Positions 21,501 through 33,274 of a DNA stretch of 64,000 nt are shown here, one piece after another. The notes below the pieces were generated by a model. It saw only the letters and a list, made by a program, of their open reading frames with translations, was not told the DNA's origin and did not search any database. Every line of letters starts with the position of its first letter. Within the stretch, counting starts at the first letter, position 1. Origin of the DNA: Heterotrichella gracilis (lineage: Eukaryota; Sar; Xanthophyceae; Tribonematales; Xanthonemataceae); NCBI GenBank assembly GCA_032358255.1, contig JAULBX010031260.1, forward strand, positions 62,001 to 126,000, given 5' to 3'. Made by a program: the position numbers and the translations under genes.

Positions 21501-24500
21501 AGTATCAGCCGCCTGCAGGTCAAGTAGAGTGGAATGAGATGGATACATGGATTATGGTGGGTGCCCGATGCATCGACCCCAAAGGTAGAAACTGGTCAAT
21601 GTGGGATAGGAGCGTACCCCATATAAAATTCAATCCAACATGCAGTGGCAGGAAGAAGGCAGGTACAAACGCCTGGTCCAGTAATTATTGATACGTCTAC
21701 CTTCAGGTAGGTTGTGCATCTCCCCCTCATTTTGTCCGCTTCCTGCGCCACCTGCTGGTCCTCAGCCACACCCTGCTGAGCACAGCTAGGGCGGGCCAGG
21801 GCAGCTCGGCAACCAGACAGGTTCCTGGTCTGCAGCAAGGGGTTGCTCAGTTTACTTCCTTTTCAAGAGTGAAGGTAATAGGGTCATCCTCACCTTGACA
21901 ATAACCCCTAGCAACCTTAAACCCTAAGTGGGCCGCCCTGGACTCATATGTATCATATGCCCAGTCATTGGCCAACGTATGTGACACCCCTACATGTCAT
22001 ACGCAAACCAAATGAATGTCTAGATGCTGTGTCTGAATGCCACCCAAGGGCCTGAAGTGTTGGCACTCTAGTTGATATGCCTTCCCCACCCACCTGTGTG
22101 TGCCACCAGTAGCTAGGCTTTAGGCAACAGAACACACCCTTGCGCACCTGTGTGTGCCACCAGTAGCTAGGGTTTAGGAAGTAGAACACACCCTTGCGCA
22201 CCCCCATGGCGTCAGGCAGCACGTTGTCCAGGTACACTGCCAGCGCAAGGTACAGCACAAACTGCAAGGGAGGAAAGCACAAGCAGGGAGAGTGAGTACA
22301 AGGGGAGGAGGCATAAGGGCAGGCATGATGATCCCTGTCACAACAGGCCCAGGGATTGGGCTGGATTTGGTTTTGCGGTGGTGGGCAGTTTTGAAGAGCG
22401 CACAATGGGCAGCTAGATGATATTGCAATGAGGGGATAAAAGAGAAGGCGCCTCACCTTGGTGCGCATGCGGGGTAAATACTTTTCTTGGTTTCACTTTT
22501 ATATTTACCACGCCGCAAAATTCGTAACATGTATTCTCTGATGAGTTTCTAGGTCTTGTATTGCAGACCTGCTGAGAATGCCCATGATGGGCCATTGATT
22601 GTAGGCTGCACCCTGCTTTCATCCCCTCAATAAACATCCGTCTCACAAGGCAATAAAGCACACACATGCGAAACGCCTCATTGGTGATTGGTGATGTACA
22701 GGTTACGTCGCCACAAGTGCTTTAATTCGACATGCATCAGCTATCAAGAACGTTCTGCACTTGCTTCAGCACACAAACCTAGGATAGGGTTTTGGGGTTT
22801 CAAAGTGTTCCCTCTCAGGCCTCCTCAGTGCAAACACGCTGCCGGCCCTAAAAAGTAAGTAAGTAAGTAAGTATTTGCTTTCCAGCTTTAAAAGTCAGGT
22901 TAGCATGTCTGGGTATGCCTCACCCCAGTCCTAGAGCCAAGGCTTAACTGACACTGTTTCCAGTGTGGCAGATGGTGGCCAACCAGTCGTGCCGCTTACC
23001 GCACTTTCGTGCTCCCCATTTTATCCCGTCGCAAAGTTCAGGGAGATTCGAAAAATATCGCTACCCTTCGGATTCGAACCTGCGACCCCTTGCTTAGTTG
23101 CACTCAAGACTTAACTCAAACTCAGGTGCTGAGCCAACGGCTAAGTCGACCATTGGAGGGACCCCAGCCCTAAAAAACACCCTAATTAACCTAGTTAAGG
23201 GTTTTAGGGTTCCCAAGCGCCTCCCAAACCTGTGCCGCAAGGGCGTAGTACATGTATCCCAGCGCAAACACGCAGTTGCCCTTGTTGTACTGCCCGCTGA
23301 ATACGTTGGGAGCTGCGCCCTGCTGCGTGGCCTGGCAGTAGGAGAACCTGTCCTCCCATGCCAGCCCTGAGCTGCCATTGGCTGACAGGGCGCTGTTGGC
23401 GGCATCGGAGAGGTCCTGGATGCCCTTGGCCAGCAGGCACCATGGGAAGAATGAGAAGACCACCATGAAGGCGGGGTTGTATCCGGGGTGGTATGGGAAG
23501 CCAAAGTTGATGACCAGCAGGAAAATCCAGCCCACAATGAAGACCACAAACCCTGCAAATAGGGTGTTGTTCAGTCCCCGTACCTTAAATTACCTTCTCA
23601 GGTGGGGTGTGGGAGCGAAGACTGTGTCATCATTGATGCGTCTGGTTACTTATATCTTTATCATTTTGGCAGTGAAATGGTTTCAATGACCATTACAATG
23701 CGCAGGAAGGTCCAACCCATAATGAAGACCACAAACCCTGCAAGTGGGGTGTGGGGCGACATGCATGCATGCATCACAGGCTGCTACTTAAGTAGCTCAC
23801 TTCACAATATTTGAACTCCACAACATATAAAATTCTCACCCCATATAATAATTATTAGAAGGCATTGCCCATGCACGAAAAAGAAAAAGCTATTAGCGTT
23901 TAAACCGCCAACGCCAACTAGGTAAGCGCAGTGTTGACAATGAGCATGAGCAATCCAGCTTTGAACGTTGTAGGGTCCATACAAGCCGAGGACTCACCCA
24001 CAGGCACCGCCGCCGATGTCTTCCTCAGCAGTGTGCTGACCGCCAGTGCCAGTGAGTTGAGTGCCAGGTTGACCAGGAACAGCAGCACCAGCATGAGGGA
24101 GAAGGCATTGTGCGTGAACAGCGGGAAGGAAAATGCGTAGCCCATGCAGGTGAGAAGGATGGCCAGGGTGAAGGCGTTGAGGGCTGCAAGAGGGGAGGGG
24201 GAGAGGGGAGGAAATCACTGTAAGGGTGACTAGGGAAAAGTAAATATTTTTGGGTTTCAAAGCTCTTCTTTTCTCTTGAAGGAAAACATGGTGCTGAGGG
24301 CAACAGCAGTGGTGGCACCAGGGATATCCACGTGCAGACCTACGCACGATGACCATGAATCTGGGTTAGCTGTGCAAATAAGGTGTGCACCAGGTGCGTG
24401 GTATAATCAGAAGCGCCCACCTTCTGCCACCACCCACGTTGACCAGTACGCAGAGTCCAGCAGCCCCATGGTCTTCATGGCCTGACGCACACCCTGCTCC

Positions 24501-26471
24501 TTCTCGGCAACCACGTTGTACAGCAGGATGACAAAGTTGTAGAGGGCAGAGGCAAAGATGAAGGTGGGGGCTGATTGGCCGATGGTGGAGGGAGACTTGG
24601 CGGCGGGGTGTGGGAAGGTGATGAGGCTCACATTCCAGGGGATAATGGCACCTGTGACAGCGGAAGAGAGTGGGTGGAAGTGAGATTGAACGAACTGAAC
24701 TGAATTTATACTGGGGGATGGGCTGCACGTGTTGTACTGCTGACACAGCAACATTGGTTTCTCGAAAATATTAAACATGCTGGTGTGCATTATGGGTTGC
24801 ATCTGATTTACTACCCAGCAAGATTGATTTACAAGGCCCCCTGACCATATTCTTTGCATGTTGTTGCAGACTGCAAACAAAAAGACAGTGTATGGGGCCA
24901 GTGAATTCTTTGATGGAGCGGATTTTGAAAAGTCAGGGAGTATGGCAGACTTGACCAAACAGCGCATGGTGGCTTGACCTTAGCTTTGCACTTTTAAATG
25001 CAACCTGCAAAGCCTTATTTTTGCACGGTGAGATGCCATGCAGCTTGCCTTGTGCAAAAATTCGGGCAGACTCTCTCTCTGCTGCCACTTGAAGGGGCAG
25101 CTGGATGTATGTGTTGGGGTTTTGAAACGTTCCCTTGTACCATTGGAGGCTACGGGGTTGCACAGAAAGCTGTGTTGGCACACGAGATATGCATAAAGAA
25201 TTGATGCATCGCCAGCAGAGGACCAGCTGCAAATCCAATGCATGCATTAACCTGGCTGGCAGTCCATGCATGTAGCTTAATCAATTCATGCACTACAGCT
25301 ACATGCATCGATTATGGCTAATTTCAGCTACATGCAGCAAATCATGGATCACAATGGAACGAGGCACAATCACGATGCATGGATCAGCACACTTGGAGTA
25401 CCACACCATACCTCGTGTTGGTTTGCACACTAAAGGCAAGGCTCCTGTTGCCGTTCAGCTCAAAGCCTATGCTGGCAAGGACGGTCTCGGGGTGGGTGGT
25501 CAGGTATGCATCCACTTCTTGCGATGAATTGAACCCCTTCACCTCCTGTTGGCTCAGGTGGGGTAGGTTGTTGACCAACATGCCTGACACCACCTTTTGC
25601 ACCAGCGGCGAGCCGACAGGGTAGTAGAGGAAGGTGTAGCATGCCTGGTTCCTCTGCACACCAAGCGCACAGCTTTCAGCAGTACAACCATGTGTCTCTG
25701 CATGCATCCCACAGGAAATGTCCAGGTAGTGAGACGTGGGGTGTACATACACACACACACAAGAGAAAACAATCCATGCAGCCTGTCTCCAACGGGCGCG
25801 ATGGTCAAGGAAGAGGATTTAGCAAAGAGAAGGGCGCTGCCATCCCGTCCACAGTTCCCCCTACTATGTCGGGGTGTACACATAGCCTGGAGCCCTGGTA
25901 TTACCTTACTAAATCGCTTCACCCTACCTTGAGGAAGATATTGTCCTTGCAACTAGGGATGCTGGTTATTGGCTTGGGAACCGCCTCCATCTGCTGGGAG
26001 TAGGCTGGCAGCTTGGCGCGAGAATAGCTGATGGCCTTGTTGATTGCCCATATGATGAACATGAACATCACTGCCTGAAGCAGCTGAACTAAGTTCACTC
26101 GCCATGATCGGCCCCTGCATCGGTACCCAACTGATCAGGCACCCCTCACGCGGCTACCTTTATTTGGCATCCAAGGACTTGAAAATCTGCCACAGGCTAG
26201 ACTCAGGCCCAGGCCAGATATGTGGAGGCTTCAGCAATAGCCATAGTATTCAGTAAATTTGCATTTTAGCAGTACAGCCAGTAATGGCTGCAGCACCCCC
26301 GCCACCTCACCTGCTCAGTAGGTTCTTCTTGAATAGTGCATAGAACTGATGAAGGAAGAGTAGACTATGCCCTGGGCGCTGCCACGACTGCTGCTGAGCG
26401 CTCTGTGTTGGTGAGGCAGGCTCCCCGGTGCCTCCTCCCCCCTCCTTGCCCACCGCTGCCCTGTTGGCCAT
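18593..26471 (-). CDS. ABC transporter, subfamily A, half-size (plant ABCA2-12 type)
   Basis: Membrane ATPase predicted to move lipids or related molecules; substrate unknown. Exons: 26471-26311, 26114-25928, 25653-25412, 24870-24833, 24651-24421, 24183-23998, 23552-23230, 22261-22148, 21829-21701, 21512-21380, 21140-20994, 20809-20576, 20241-20065, 19679-19459, 19175-19038, 18790-18593. These give 2859 nt, 952 aa, with all phases matching. Order: cytosolic N-terminus with [14 protein letters not shown], first membrane helix ([15 protein letters not shown]), extracellular loop, a cluster of hydrophobic helices, then [20 protein letters not shown], linker and one nucleotide-binding domain. That domain shows Walker [10 protein letters not shown], signature [11 protein letters not shown], Walker [11 protein letters not shown] and switch [10 protein letters not shown]. 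It ends with a C-terminal [11 protein letters not shown] segment. The start is the first ATG in the exon; an upstream in-frame TTG is not used. The 38-nt exon 4 rests on phase only. Introns contain exon-edge copies and a SINE. Confidence 0.93.
19325..19440 (-). repeat. Copy of ABCA exon 14 end plus donor, next to telomere-like tract
   Basis: About 19345-19400 repeats the end of exon 14 and its donor (true end 19459) with a few changes. Between copy and exon sits an AAACCCTAA-rich tract (19405-19440). Confidence 0.8.
19740..19915 (-). repeat. Copies of ABCA exon 14 start
   Basis: About 19740-19800 repeats the acceptor and [13 protein letters not shown] coding sequence of exon 14 (true start 19679). 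A shorter third copy lies near 19885-19915. All stand upstream of the true exon in transcription order. Confidence 0.8.
20300..20340 (-). repeat. Copy of ABCA exon 13 acceptor and start
   Basis: The minus strand repeats CTGCAG plus a degraded version of the first ~35 nt of exon 13 (true start 20241). It is followed upstream by AT-rich intron sequence. Confidence 0.6.
22087..22147 (-). repeat. Copy of ABCA exon 8 end plus donor
   Basis: Encodes [18 protein letters not shown] against [18 protein letters not shown] in true exon 8, with an intact donor. It follows the true donor directly, so it is a short tandem duplication of the exon end. Confidence 0.85.
22845..23176 (-). mobile_element. tRNA-derived SINE in an ABCA intron
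   Basis: On the minus strand a Pol III B box GGTTCGAATCC matches the consensus exactly (23070-23080). It is preceded about 50 nt upstream by an A-box-like TGGCTCAGC (about 23128-23136), the tRNA spacing. The element ends in a (TACT)n simple repeat (22855-22878). It is bracketed by identical 10-bp direct repeats GCCCTAAAAA at 22845-22854 and 23167-23176, read as target-site duplications. The body is 312 bp. It lies between ABCA exons 7 and 8, in gene orientation. The region between the boxes does not fold into a convincing functional tRNA. Confidence 0.8.
23690..23745 (-). repeat. Copy of ABCA exon 7 start
   Basis: The minus strand encodes [12 protein letters not shown] after a GCAG acceptor, against [12 protein letters not shown] of true exon 7 (start 23552). 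The copy diverges after about 50 nt. Confidence 0.8.
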
Positions 26472-27733
26472 CACAGGGTGCCTCAAAACGCCATTCTGAC
26501 TCGTCAACCGTGGGGCATCGACCAACGGGAGGACGAGGAGGTGTTACAAAATCCCAAGCTGGAAGTGGGTAGTTCTTGGGCGGTGTTAAACCCAACACTC
26601 ACGTCGGCAGTTGGCCAGGTCACTATGGCTTGCCTCAGAAAGTGGTGGGTATCAGCAAGGGGTTATGCACGAAGGGCCGGAACAGGCGGCAAAACGCTTT
26701 GAAATAGATCAAATATAGAGTCTGGGGTTATAGATATGCGCCAGCAAGGTCCGTTGTTCGCGGAGCTTTCAAGACCGTCGGTGTGCTTAGCAATTGGTGC
26801 TCAGGAGTCCATCGCAACGGCATCTATAGACATGCGGGAACTGGGCAACTGCAGGAAGATCAGGCCTAGTGAGTTCAAGGTTCTTCGCTGGTGGTAAGTA
26901 CGCTAGGTACAAACTTCGCGTGTCCCAAAGTACACCCTTGGCAGTGACACACCATCGCTGATGAGCCCAGGGTCGGGGTCAGGGGTGTATTCATGAGAAG
27001 GTTGTGCGGGAAAGTCAGCATGATGCATGCAATTCGAAGAGACGCGAAAATGGACAACCCAAAGATACCACAAGCCGTTTTATACCCAAGAGGTGTCAAC
27101 GGCTTGCATCCGCTAGTAAGATATACTGGGCACGCGTGTCGGGGTGGAGATATTAGGTGTCTACGCCATGCATGCATGCATTGAACCAAACACTACTGCC
27201 CTTTGTGCTCAACGCCTGGCACATATGTTGGCTGACTGTTGCAGTATCTGCTTATCATCACCATTTCTTTCCTTATTCAACCCGGTTGGTGTGTTGATCT
27301 ACTTGAGGATCCCATTCAGCCTCCAGTTGGTGTGAAACGACAAGCACAGGGTTGGCGTATAAGACCTGGATCTGAGACACCACTGAAGGCCCAAGTTCCA
27401 GAATTTTGCGGGAATTTCGCTGGAATAGAACCACCACGGTATCCCTTGTACTACATACAGAGGAAGCCTTCATGCCAACACGTGCGCACACATACTCTTC
27501 AATGATCTAGGCGCCTATTAGAGCGGCAGGACAGAAGGATCGGCTGTGGAAGCATTCCACAGTATATTACTGGCACAATCTACCGTTGAAGTAGCAGGAG
27601 AGGCTCATACGTGCAATTCACTTTGGTAGCAGACCAACCGTGCGTTTCTGGCGGCAGGGTTGCAGATCAGTCACCTGCACCAGGCCTCAGCCTATCCGCC
27701 AAGTGCTCCGACTAAGCCCACGCCTAGCACATT
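26472..27733. promoter_or_regulatory. Divergent intergenic region between ABCA and lipase genes
   Basis: About 1.26 kb between two divergently transcribed starts, so it should hold both promoters. I see no supported coding sequence and no specific element I can name. Confidence 0.4.
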
Positions 27734-30700
27734 ATGCGCCGCCAAAGCTCAGCAAGGAATCCATGGGTGACAGGGGTCACTTTGGTTCTCATGGTGCATT
27801 GCCTTATACATCGTACTCTGGCAAATGCACCAGCCCCGCACCCTGGCCCATCTCCTGCAAGCACACCACAGCCTGAGGAACGCTGCAGCGGGGATGGTGG
27901 GGACAGCGGCTCCTGCAGCGCTGATCAGCAAGGTGTGGTTGGGGTTAAAATTAATTGTTAGGGTTTAGCCATTAGGGTTTAGGGTTTAGGGACCTGCACC
28001 ACGATATGCTTGTCACACAAACAGTTGGCGCTGCTTGCCCATTATCCTGTGCCATTGCTGGGTATCCACCACGCCACGTGGCCTGTTGCGGATGGAAATG
28101 CATTGCGTACAATGCGGTTTACAGTGCGGGTGGGCATGGGCATGACCAGCCTTACAGCTTGTTGAAAACGTCGCCTTCATCCCCCCTCCCATATGCCATC
28201 CCAGGTATACAGCAAGTAGAAGTGGAGACGTGCATGGACAGCGTAGGGCGGACACTTTGATGTCCCGAGGGGGTATTTAATACACCTCCACTTAAGGGTT
28301 AGGTCATAGGGTTTATTATTTAGTTAATACAACAGCATTACACGGGTTGGATGGCATTAACTTCCCACCCAACCTAACCAACCAATGCGCCATCGCAGGT
28401 ATGCAAGCCTTCAATGGCGGCGCCTTCAGCAGCACAGCGTCTGGCATGCACCTGGCCAACTCCTACCTGCTCATGGTGCTGTCGAGGGCCGCCTACACCG
28501 GGGACCTGCAAGGGGTCGAGCTGGACAACGAGGAGCAGTGGCAGGGGGAGTTCAAGGCGTTCCTCAGGCCCCTGGGGATGCAAGAGTTCAGGTGCGTGGC
28601 GTGAAGGAGTATCATGGGGTGGCTTCTAGTGTGGGAGCTGGGGATGGCATGGAGGCAGGGGCCATCTTCTTGCATCCCTTTGTAAGGCCATGAAAATACC
28701 TGGCATCCACTCCCACCTCCGCTGGAGTCACTCAATTGTCTGCATGCATCCCTTCATGTAGGCCAAAGTCCAAACCAGTTGCCATACGCACTCCATCCCC
28801 CTGCGGGTTCTCCCACGTGCATGTAAAGGATGGCGCCACCCGTCATGCGCATTAGGTCAGGCATTAAGCCACCGTCACCAACGCGTGCAGTGTCACAACA
28901 TTGCTTTGCATGTGCCGCTCTTCCTGCTTACCTTCTCACCCCCAATCCCCCCCTCTTTGCAGGTTCTACCATGTGTATGTGAGGGATGGCGCTGACCAGG
29001 AAGCCATTGTCATGCGCTCTGATACAGACGTGTTTGTCGTGTTTCGGGGCACAGATAACGATGCAGACTGGAGCACCAACTTCAACTTTGGGCAGGAAGA
29101 CACCGTCTACTTTGGATCAAGCTGCCAGGTACGCACAGGCTACTGCCTCGGTTGCCAGGGCTGCCCCATGCCTGTGGGATAAACTAAATGGCTAGATGTT
29201 GGGCTTGAACAGTTTTTGTCCTATGGGAGGGAGAGGGTTGAAGGGGTGCCTGGTGTTCGCATTGCTCTTGCCATTGTGAAGGTAATCTTCCTATCAAGAA
29301 CCCTGTTCTTCATTTGCATGACCTTTTAAGGTGCACACCAGCAACCATGCAAGTAATTATCTAATTCAATTAATGACCTTCTCAGGTGCACACTGGCTTC
29401 CTGTCAGCCATCAAGGCGGTGACGGGCAAGGTGAACAAGGGGCTAAAGGAGGTGGCGCTAGGGTTGGGCGAAAACCCTAGGGTGTGGGTTGCGGGGCACA
29501 GCTCGGGAGGGGCCATGGCCATGCTGTGGGCGGCGCGGGTGACCAAGACAGGTGAGGGGTGGGCAGTGTGGATGCACATTGATGGTTGTGCGCGTCATAT
29601 CAGTGTGTGAGCGTCCCATGAGTTCCTTGCTAGCAAGAGTGCATGCTTGTCAATCCTAGGAAGGGTGTCAATGCCACGAACTGCAAGCTGCAGGTGCGTC
29701 TTATTCCTGCCAGGGGGTTTACTAATGTACTAAGTCACTGACTTGTATATTAGCTTAAGCCAGAATGTAATATAGCCCTGGTACTGCTAGCATTTGGACT
29801 GTTTGAGAAGTGGCGGTCGCGTGCTCACGCATCCTGCTTGCTGTCGATAATAAAGGCAATGTTGTGTCTCTGTTCAGGCGCTGCAAAGATTGCCGGGGTA
29901 TACACATATGGAGCGCCGCGGGTAGGGGGCAAGCCATGGGTGGAGCGATACAAGTACGATGCGCTGCACATCAGCACAGCTAATTTACTATCGTCATTCA
30001 AATCCCAGCACCTCCATCTGAACGTTTTATGAGTATTCTTCACATTCAATCCCAGCTGTGTCATTCTCTAACAGCAAGTTTCGCACATGTAGATAAATTG
30101 CTTCCAAGTCAACCACCAGCTCTTGTCATAAAGATTGTAGTGGTCACGCATACAAGACATTGCACTGTGCCAGCTTTGGCCAGACACCCTAATTAAGGTG
30201 TTCCTCATCCCCTGCAGGCAGCTTGGGCTGCACAAGCTGACCTACCGGTGGGTGCACCGCAGCGACATGGTGGACCAGCTGCCGCCCACCTTCTTCAAGT
30301 ATGAGCACGTGACTGCAAAGCAGGTAAGGGGCAAAGACACTTCCATAGTTGCAGGCATTCCAGCAGTACAAATTACCCGTGGCGACACTGTCATGATGCA
30401 TGATGCACCCAGGGTGCGTGCAATGACGATACATACAAAAAACAGCACGTCAAAACGCCTCCAAATAAAATCCACCGCCCTCACGCTGCAGCCGCGTACC
30501 ATATGTGCTGTGTGCCCAATTGCGCATCCCTTCCCCATCCACCCCCACCACTCACCCCCTCCTAATCCCCACGGCAACTGCAGTACCAGACTGCCACATG
30601 CTCCAAAAAGCCCCAGGCGTGCGAATCCAGTGGGGGAGGGTGTGGCATGGAGCTTGCAGACCACGCTCAGGCTGACTACCTGCGAGCACTGTATGACTGC

Positions 30701-30805
30701 CTACCAGCTGGGGTGAAGGGGGCTGTGCCGCTGCCAAATGGCGCGCCGTGGAGCGAGCGCAGGGCGGGTGTGTGGGGGGCACCGGGCGTGGAGCAGAGCG
30801 TATAG
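27734..30805 (+). CDS. Secreted class-3 (fungal lipase-like) triacylglycerol lipase
   Basis: Serine hydrolase expected to cleave acylglycerol esters. Exons: 27734-27932, 28399-28591, 28963-29128, 29386-29551, 29878-29953, 30218-30323, 30584-30805. These give 1128 nt, 375 aa, with all phases matching. The first exon has a signal-peptide-like hydrophobic run (VTLVLMVHCLIH, then ANA). VFVVFRGTDN precedes the nucleophile elbow GHSSGG (Ser). The acid is probably the Asp in HRSDMVDQLPP and the base the His in DHAQADYL, the family order Ser-Asp-His. YTYGAPRVG is the usual strand after the elbow. The Cys-rich insert before the His (ATCSKKPQACESSGGGCG) fits an extracellular protein. The substrate cannot be told. 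Confidence 0.92.
27958..27991. repeat. Interstitial TTTAGGG tract in lipase intron 1
   Basis: Several TTTAGGG/ATTAGGG units in the first lipase intron. No exon copy is evident beside it. Confidence 0.8.
28800..28850 (+). repeat. Decayed copies of lipase exon 3 and exon 4 starts
   Basis: 28800-28850 resembles the start of exon 3 (RFYHVYVRDGA) with substitutions and a stop. The true exon is at 28963. A shorter match to the exon 4 start lies near 29325-29350, before the true exon at 29386. Confidence 0.6.
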
Positions 30806-30952
30806 GGAGACAAGTTGTGGGGAGAGGGGTTGGGGCAGTTGGGATCAGGTGTGCAATATCGCTGATCAGTGAGGAGGTGGGGGCTGATGTGGAAGGGTAA
30901 TGATGGTGAACACCCACGTGCAATGCGCGCACTGTTACATGCGGTCCATCCA

Positions 30953-30957
30953 TGTAA
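30953..30957 (+). terminator. Candidate TGTAA poly(A) signal for the lipase gene
   Basis: Lies about 150 nt after the lipase stop, a typical distance in green algae. Nothing else is recognised between 30806 and 31437. Confidence 0.45.
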
Positions 30958-31437
30958 TTCTCCACCCAAATGGAATGAAATTGGTGGCACAGCGCTATGT
31001 CAGTGGTACTTTTTTTATGTGCATGGAGATTGGTGGTTGACCGGGGTGGATGATTGGGCTGTCACTTTTTGCCTGCACTGCTGGGCTTGTGATTATTAAA
31101 GATAGGATACACTAGGCAGGCAAGCTTGCTGTGCACGCCCATGGGCCAGACTGGGTGTTGCAAGAATACAGTAAATATATGCAATTGCAACGCCACTTAA
31201 ACAAGCAACCCTCGGGAAGGGTATTCACACGGGATATCCATGTGGGCATTAGATACCTCGCTTGCATACACGATTCTGGTCAAAACGTTGCAGTGTTTGC
31301 ACTGGACGTTTCTTTTGTCAGCTGAGCATATTGGTGCGGAAGCAGTATCCACAAATTGCCTCGTCTGACGGTCATTCCCTCCAGGTCTTTCGTGCTGGTC
31401 ACGCCTCCCGTTTGCCTGGTGCCGGCCAACATCACGT

Positions 31438-32904
31438 ATGTCGAGCTGGAGTGAGCTTAAACTCAGCCCGTCGATGAGGACGTTGCTGCAGAATGAACAG
31501 AAGCACATCCTACAAGACGTTTCTTGCAAGCTGCTCTCTGACGAGTTCAATGACGTATGCTTCGTTGGCACTGACGGCAGGAGAGTACGTGCCAACAGGG
31601 CGTTTCTGGGAGCCAGGTGCCCATACTTCAAGAAGCTCTTGTTCGGATCCATGAAGGAGTCTTCCATGGAGGAGATACCCCTTCCATCCGCTTCAGGAGC
31701 AAGCTTTCAGCTTGTGGTGGACTTCCTGTACACTGGCCAACTCAGCCACCTCCAACAGGACAGCTATGCAGTGGAGGCCTATGACCTGGCACGCCAATAT
31801 GGTCTGGACACCATGTGCGACGTTATTTGCCAGTTTCTGAGAGACACTCTCACATGCGAGAGCATTGGAGAGGTCCTCTCAGCAGCACTTGAGTTGAAGG
31901 CAGAGCGAGTGAGGGTGGTAGCTTTCAGCGTCTACAACTCTTCTCCAGCCAATGAGCTCAGCTTTCATGGATTTGACAGGGATGTAGTGTTGTGGATGCT
32001 CTCCCAGGCACCTGGGCCAATGCCATTCACTGAGGGACAGCTGCTGTCAGCGCTAGTGGCCTGGGGAAAGGAGTACCTGGATTCTGCTGCAGAGGGCAAG
32101 CGCAGGAGGTTCTCTTGGGGGTGGAACAAATCCTCCAGAGCGCTTCAGGAATCAGCACCGCGGTCCACCATTCGCACCCAGTCTGGGAAATCAGCCAGTG
32201 AACCACAAGCACCTTGCACATTGCCAGAGCTCCTGCAGCCTTTCCTGTGCCACATTGATCTTACATACGTGGATCCCAGGCAATTGGAGAAGCAGTTGGA
32301 GGGCAATGGCCTACTTCAGGATGCGGCACTCAAGACGCTGTACAGGCAGCAGGCAGTGGTTGCCAGGTCACGTGCACAGTTCAGCTTCCCCCAGCGGACT
32401 GTGTTTGATCACCAACATGTGGGAAGAGACATCCAGTTCTCCTTTGACAATGACAACGAAATTGCTTGTAAGCCAGGCAATGGATCCCAGGTTGTGAGAG
32501 CCGTCAATGCCATCTCTGACGGAATCCAAGCCTGGCAGATTGACGTGCCGGCAAATAGTTGCGGCGTGGGTGTGGTAGATTCAACCGTGGACATGCACTC
32601 CCCTGTTGGCCGGCAACAAGGCGGGTGGATGTACACGGGATCAAACAATACTCTACATGCTGGCACTAGCACCAGTGTTTCTGGTGGTGCAGCCTGGTCA
32701 CCGCCTTGTTACATCAGGCTGGCAGTGGACATGAGTAAGCGGAGCATGTATGTCAGTGTCAACGGCGGGCCCTACCTGAAGGCATGCGCAGGCTTGCCAG
32801 CTACGGTGTTCCCCGCAGTGAGCCTTGCTGATGGGGCACGCGTGTCCATGCAGTACTTGGCGGTGGATGATCAGCTCCGCAACCAACTGACAGCAGCAGG
32901 TTGA
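31438..32904 (+). CDS. BTB/POZ protein with C-terminal SPRY-like domain
   Basis: Single open exon of 488 aa. Residues about 31-135 form a BTB domain (FNDVCFVGTDGRRVRANRAF, then FLYTGQLSHL), followed by a BACK-like helical part with WMLSQAPGPMPF. A basic, Ser-rich linker is at about 215-260. From about 330 a SPRY-like domain follows, with GVGVVDSTVDMHSPVG, DMSKRSMYVSVNGGPYLKA and VFPAVSLADGARVSM. BTB proteins commonly recruit substrates to Cullin-3 ubiquitin ligases, so an adaptor role is likely, but the target is unknown. The lack of introns contrasts with every other gene here. A decayed opposite-strand copy lies at 16609-18056. The start has an in-frame ATG; an upstream coding exon was not seen. 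Confidence 0.88.
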   Translation: MSSWSELKLSPSMRTLLQNEQKHILQDVSCKLLSDEFNDVCFVGTDGRRVRANRAFLGARCPYFKKLLFGSMKESSMEEIPLPSASGASFQLVVDFLYTGQLSHLQQDSYAVEAYDLARQYGLDTMCDVICQFLRDTLTCESIGEVLSAALELKAERVRVVAFSVYNSSPANELSFHGFDRDVVLWMLSQAPGPMPFTEGQLLSALVAWGKEYLDSAAEGKRRRFSWGWNKSSRALQESAPRSTIRTQSGKSASEPQAPCTLPELLQPFLCHIDLTYVDPRQLEKQLEGNGLLQDAALKTLYRQQAVVARSRAQFSFPQRTVFDHQHVGRDIQFSFDNDNEIACKPGNGSQVVRAVNAISDGIQAWQIDVPANSCGVGVVDSTVDMHSPVGRQQGGWMYTGSNNTLHAGTSTSVSGGAAWSPPCYIRLAVDMSKRSMYVSVNGGPYLKACAGLPATVFPAVSLADGARVSMQYLAVDDQLRNQLTAAG

Positions 32905-33269
32905 GGCACTATGGCATAGCAGTGCCAGCAGCGGGGGGTATACAGTGTCATTAGGGCTGTGCCATATGATATTATTACCAATATGCGGCACCCTTGGACT
33001 TTGGAGCATTATCAACATTTATGTTGAACATTCCACAGCAGTTCTGACAGTGTCAGCATACCTGGGCCAGGCAGGATGAGTGGTTTATTATGAGGCCCTT
33101 CAAAGCCTTAGTTGATACAGCTGCTGCTTTTGATTACTGCAGTGACTAGTCAGCTGATTCAGAAGTGCGTTGCGTTTATGCTTATAAAGGGCCTTTGCAC
33201 ACGTGGGATGGTGGATGCATCTGGGCTACTTACATCGATTCGACAATGTGCTGTCTCATGGTCCACTGA

Positions 33270-33274
33270 TGTAA
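33270..33274 (+). terminator. Candidate TGTAA poly(A) signal for the BTB gene
   Basis: Motif about 366 nt after the BTB stop, in the convergent intergenic space before the RRP36 3' end. Tentative. A minus-strand TGTAA at 33446-33450 could serve RRP36. Confidence 0.3.

Noticed and set aside
23060-23140. Functional tRNA gene
   Set aside because: The B box is perfect, but I could not form a convincing acceptor stem and anticodon arm. The terminal simple repeat and target-site duplication fit a SINE.
26472-26525. Longer N-terminus of the ABCA protein from 26525
   Set aside because: That frame opens with TTG. The first ATG is at 26471 and gives a normal N-terminus.
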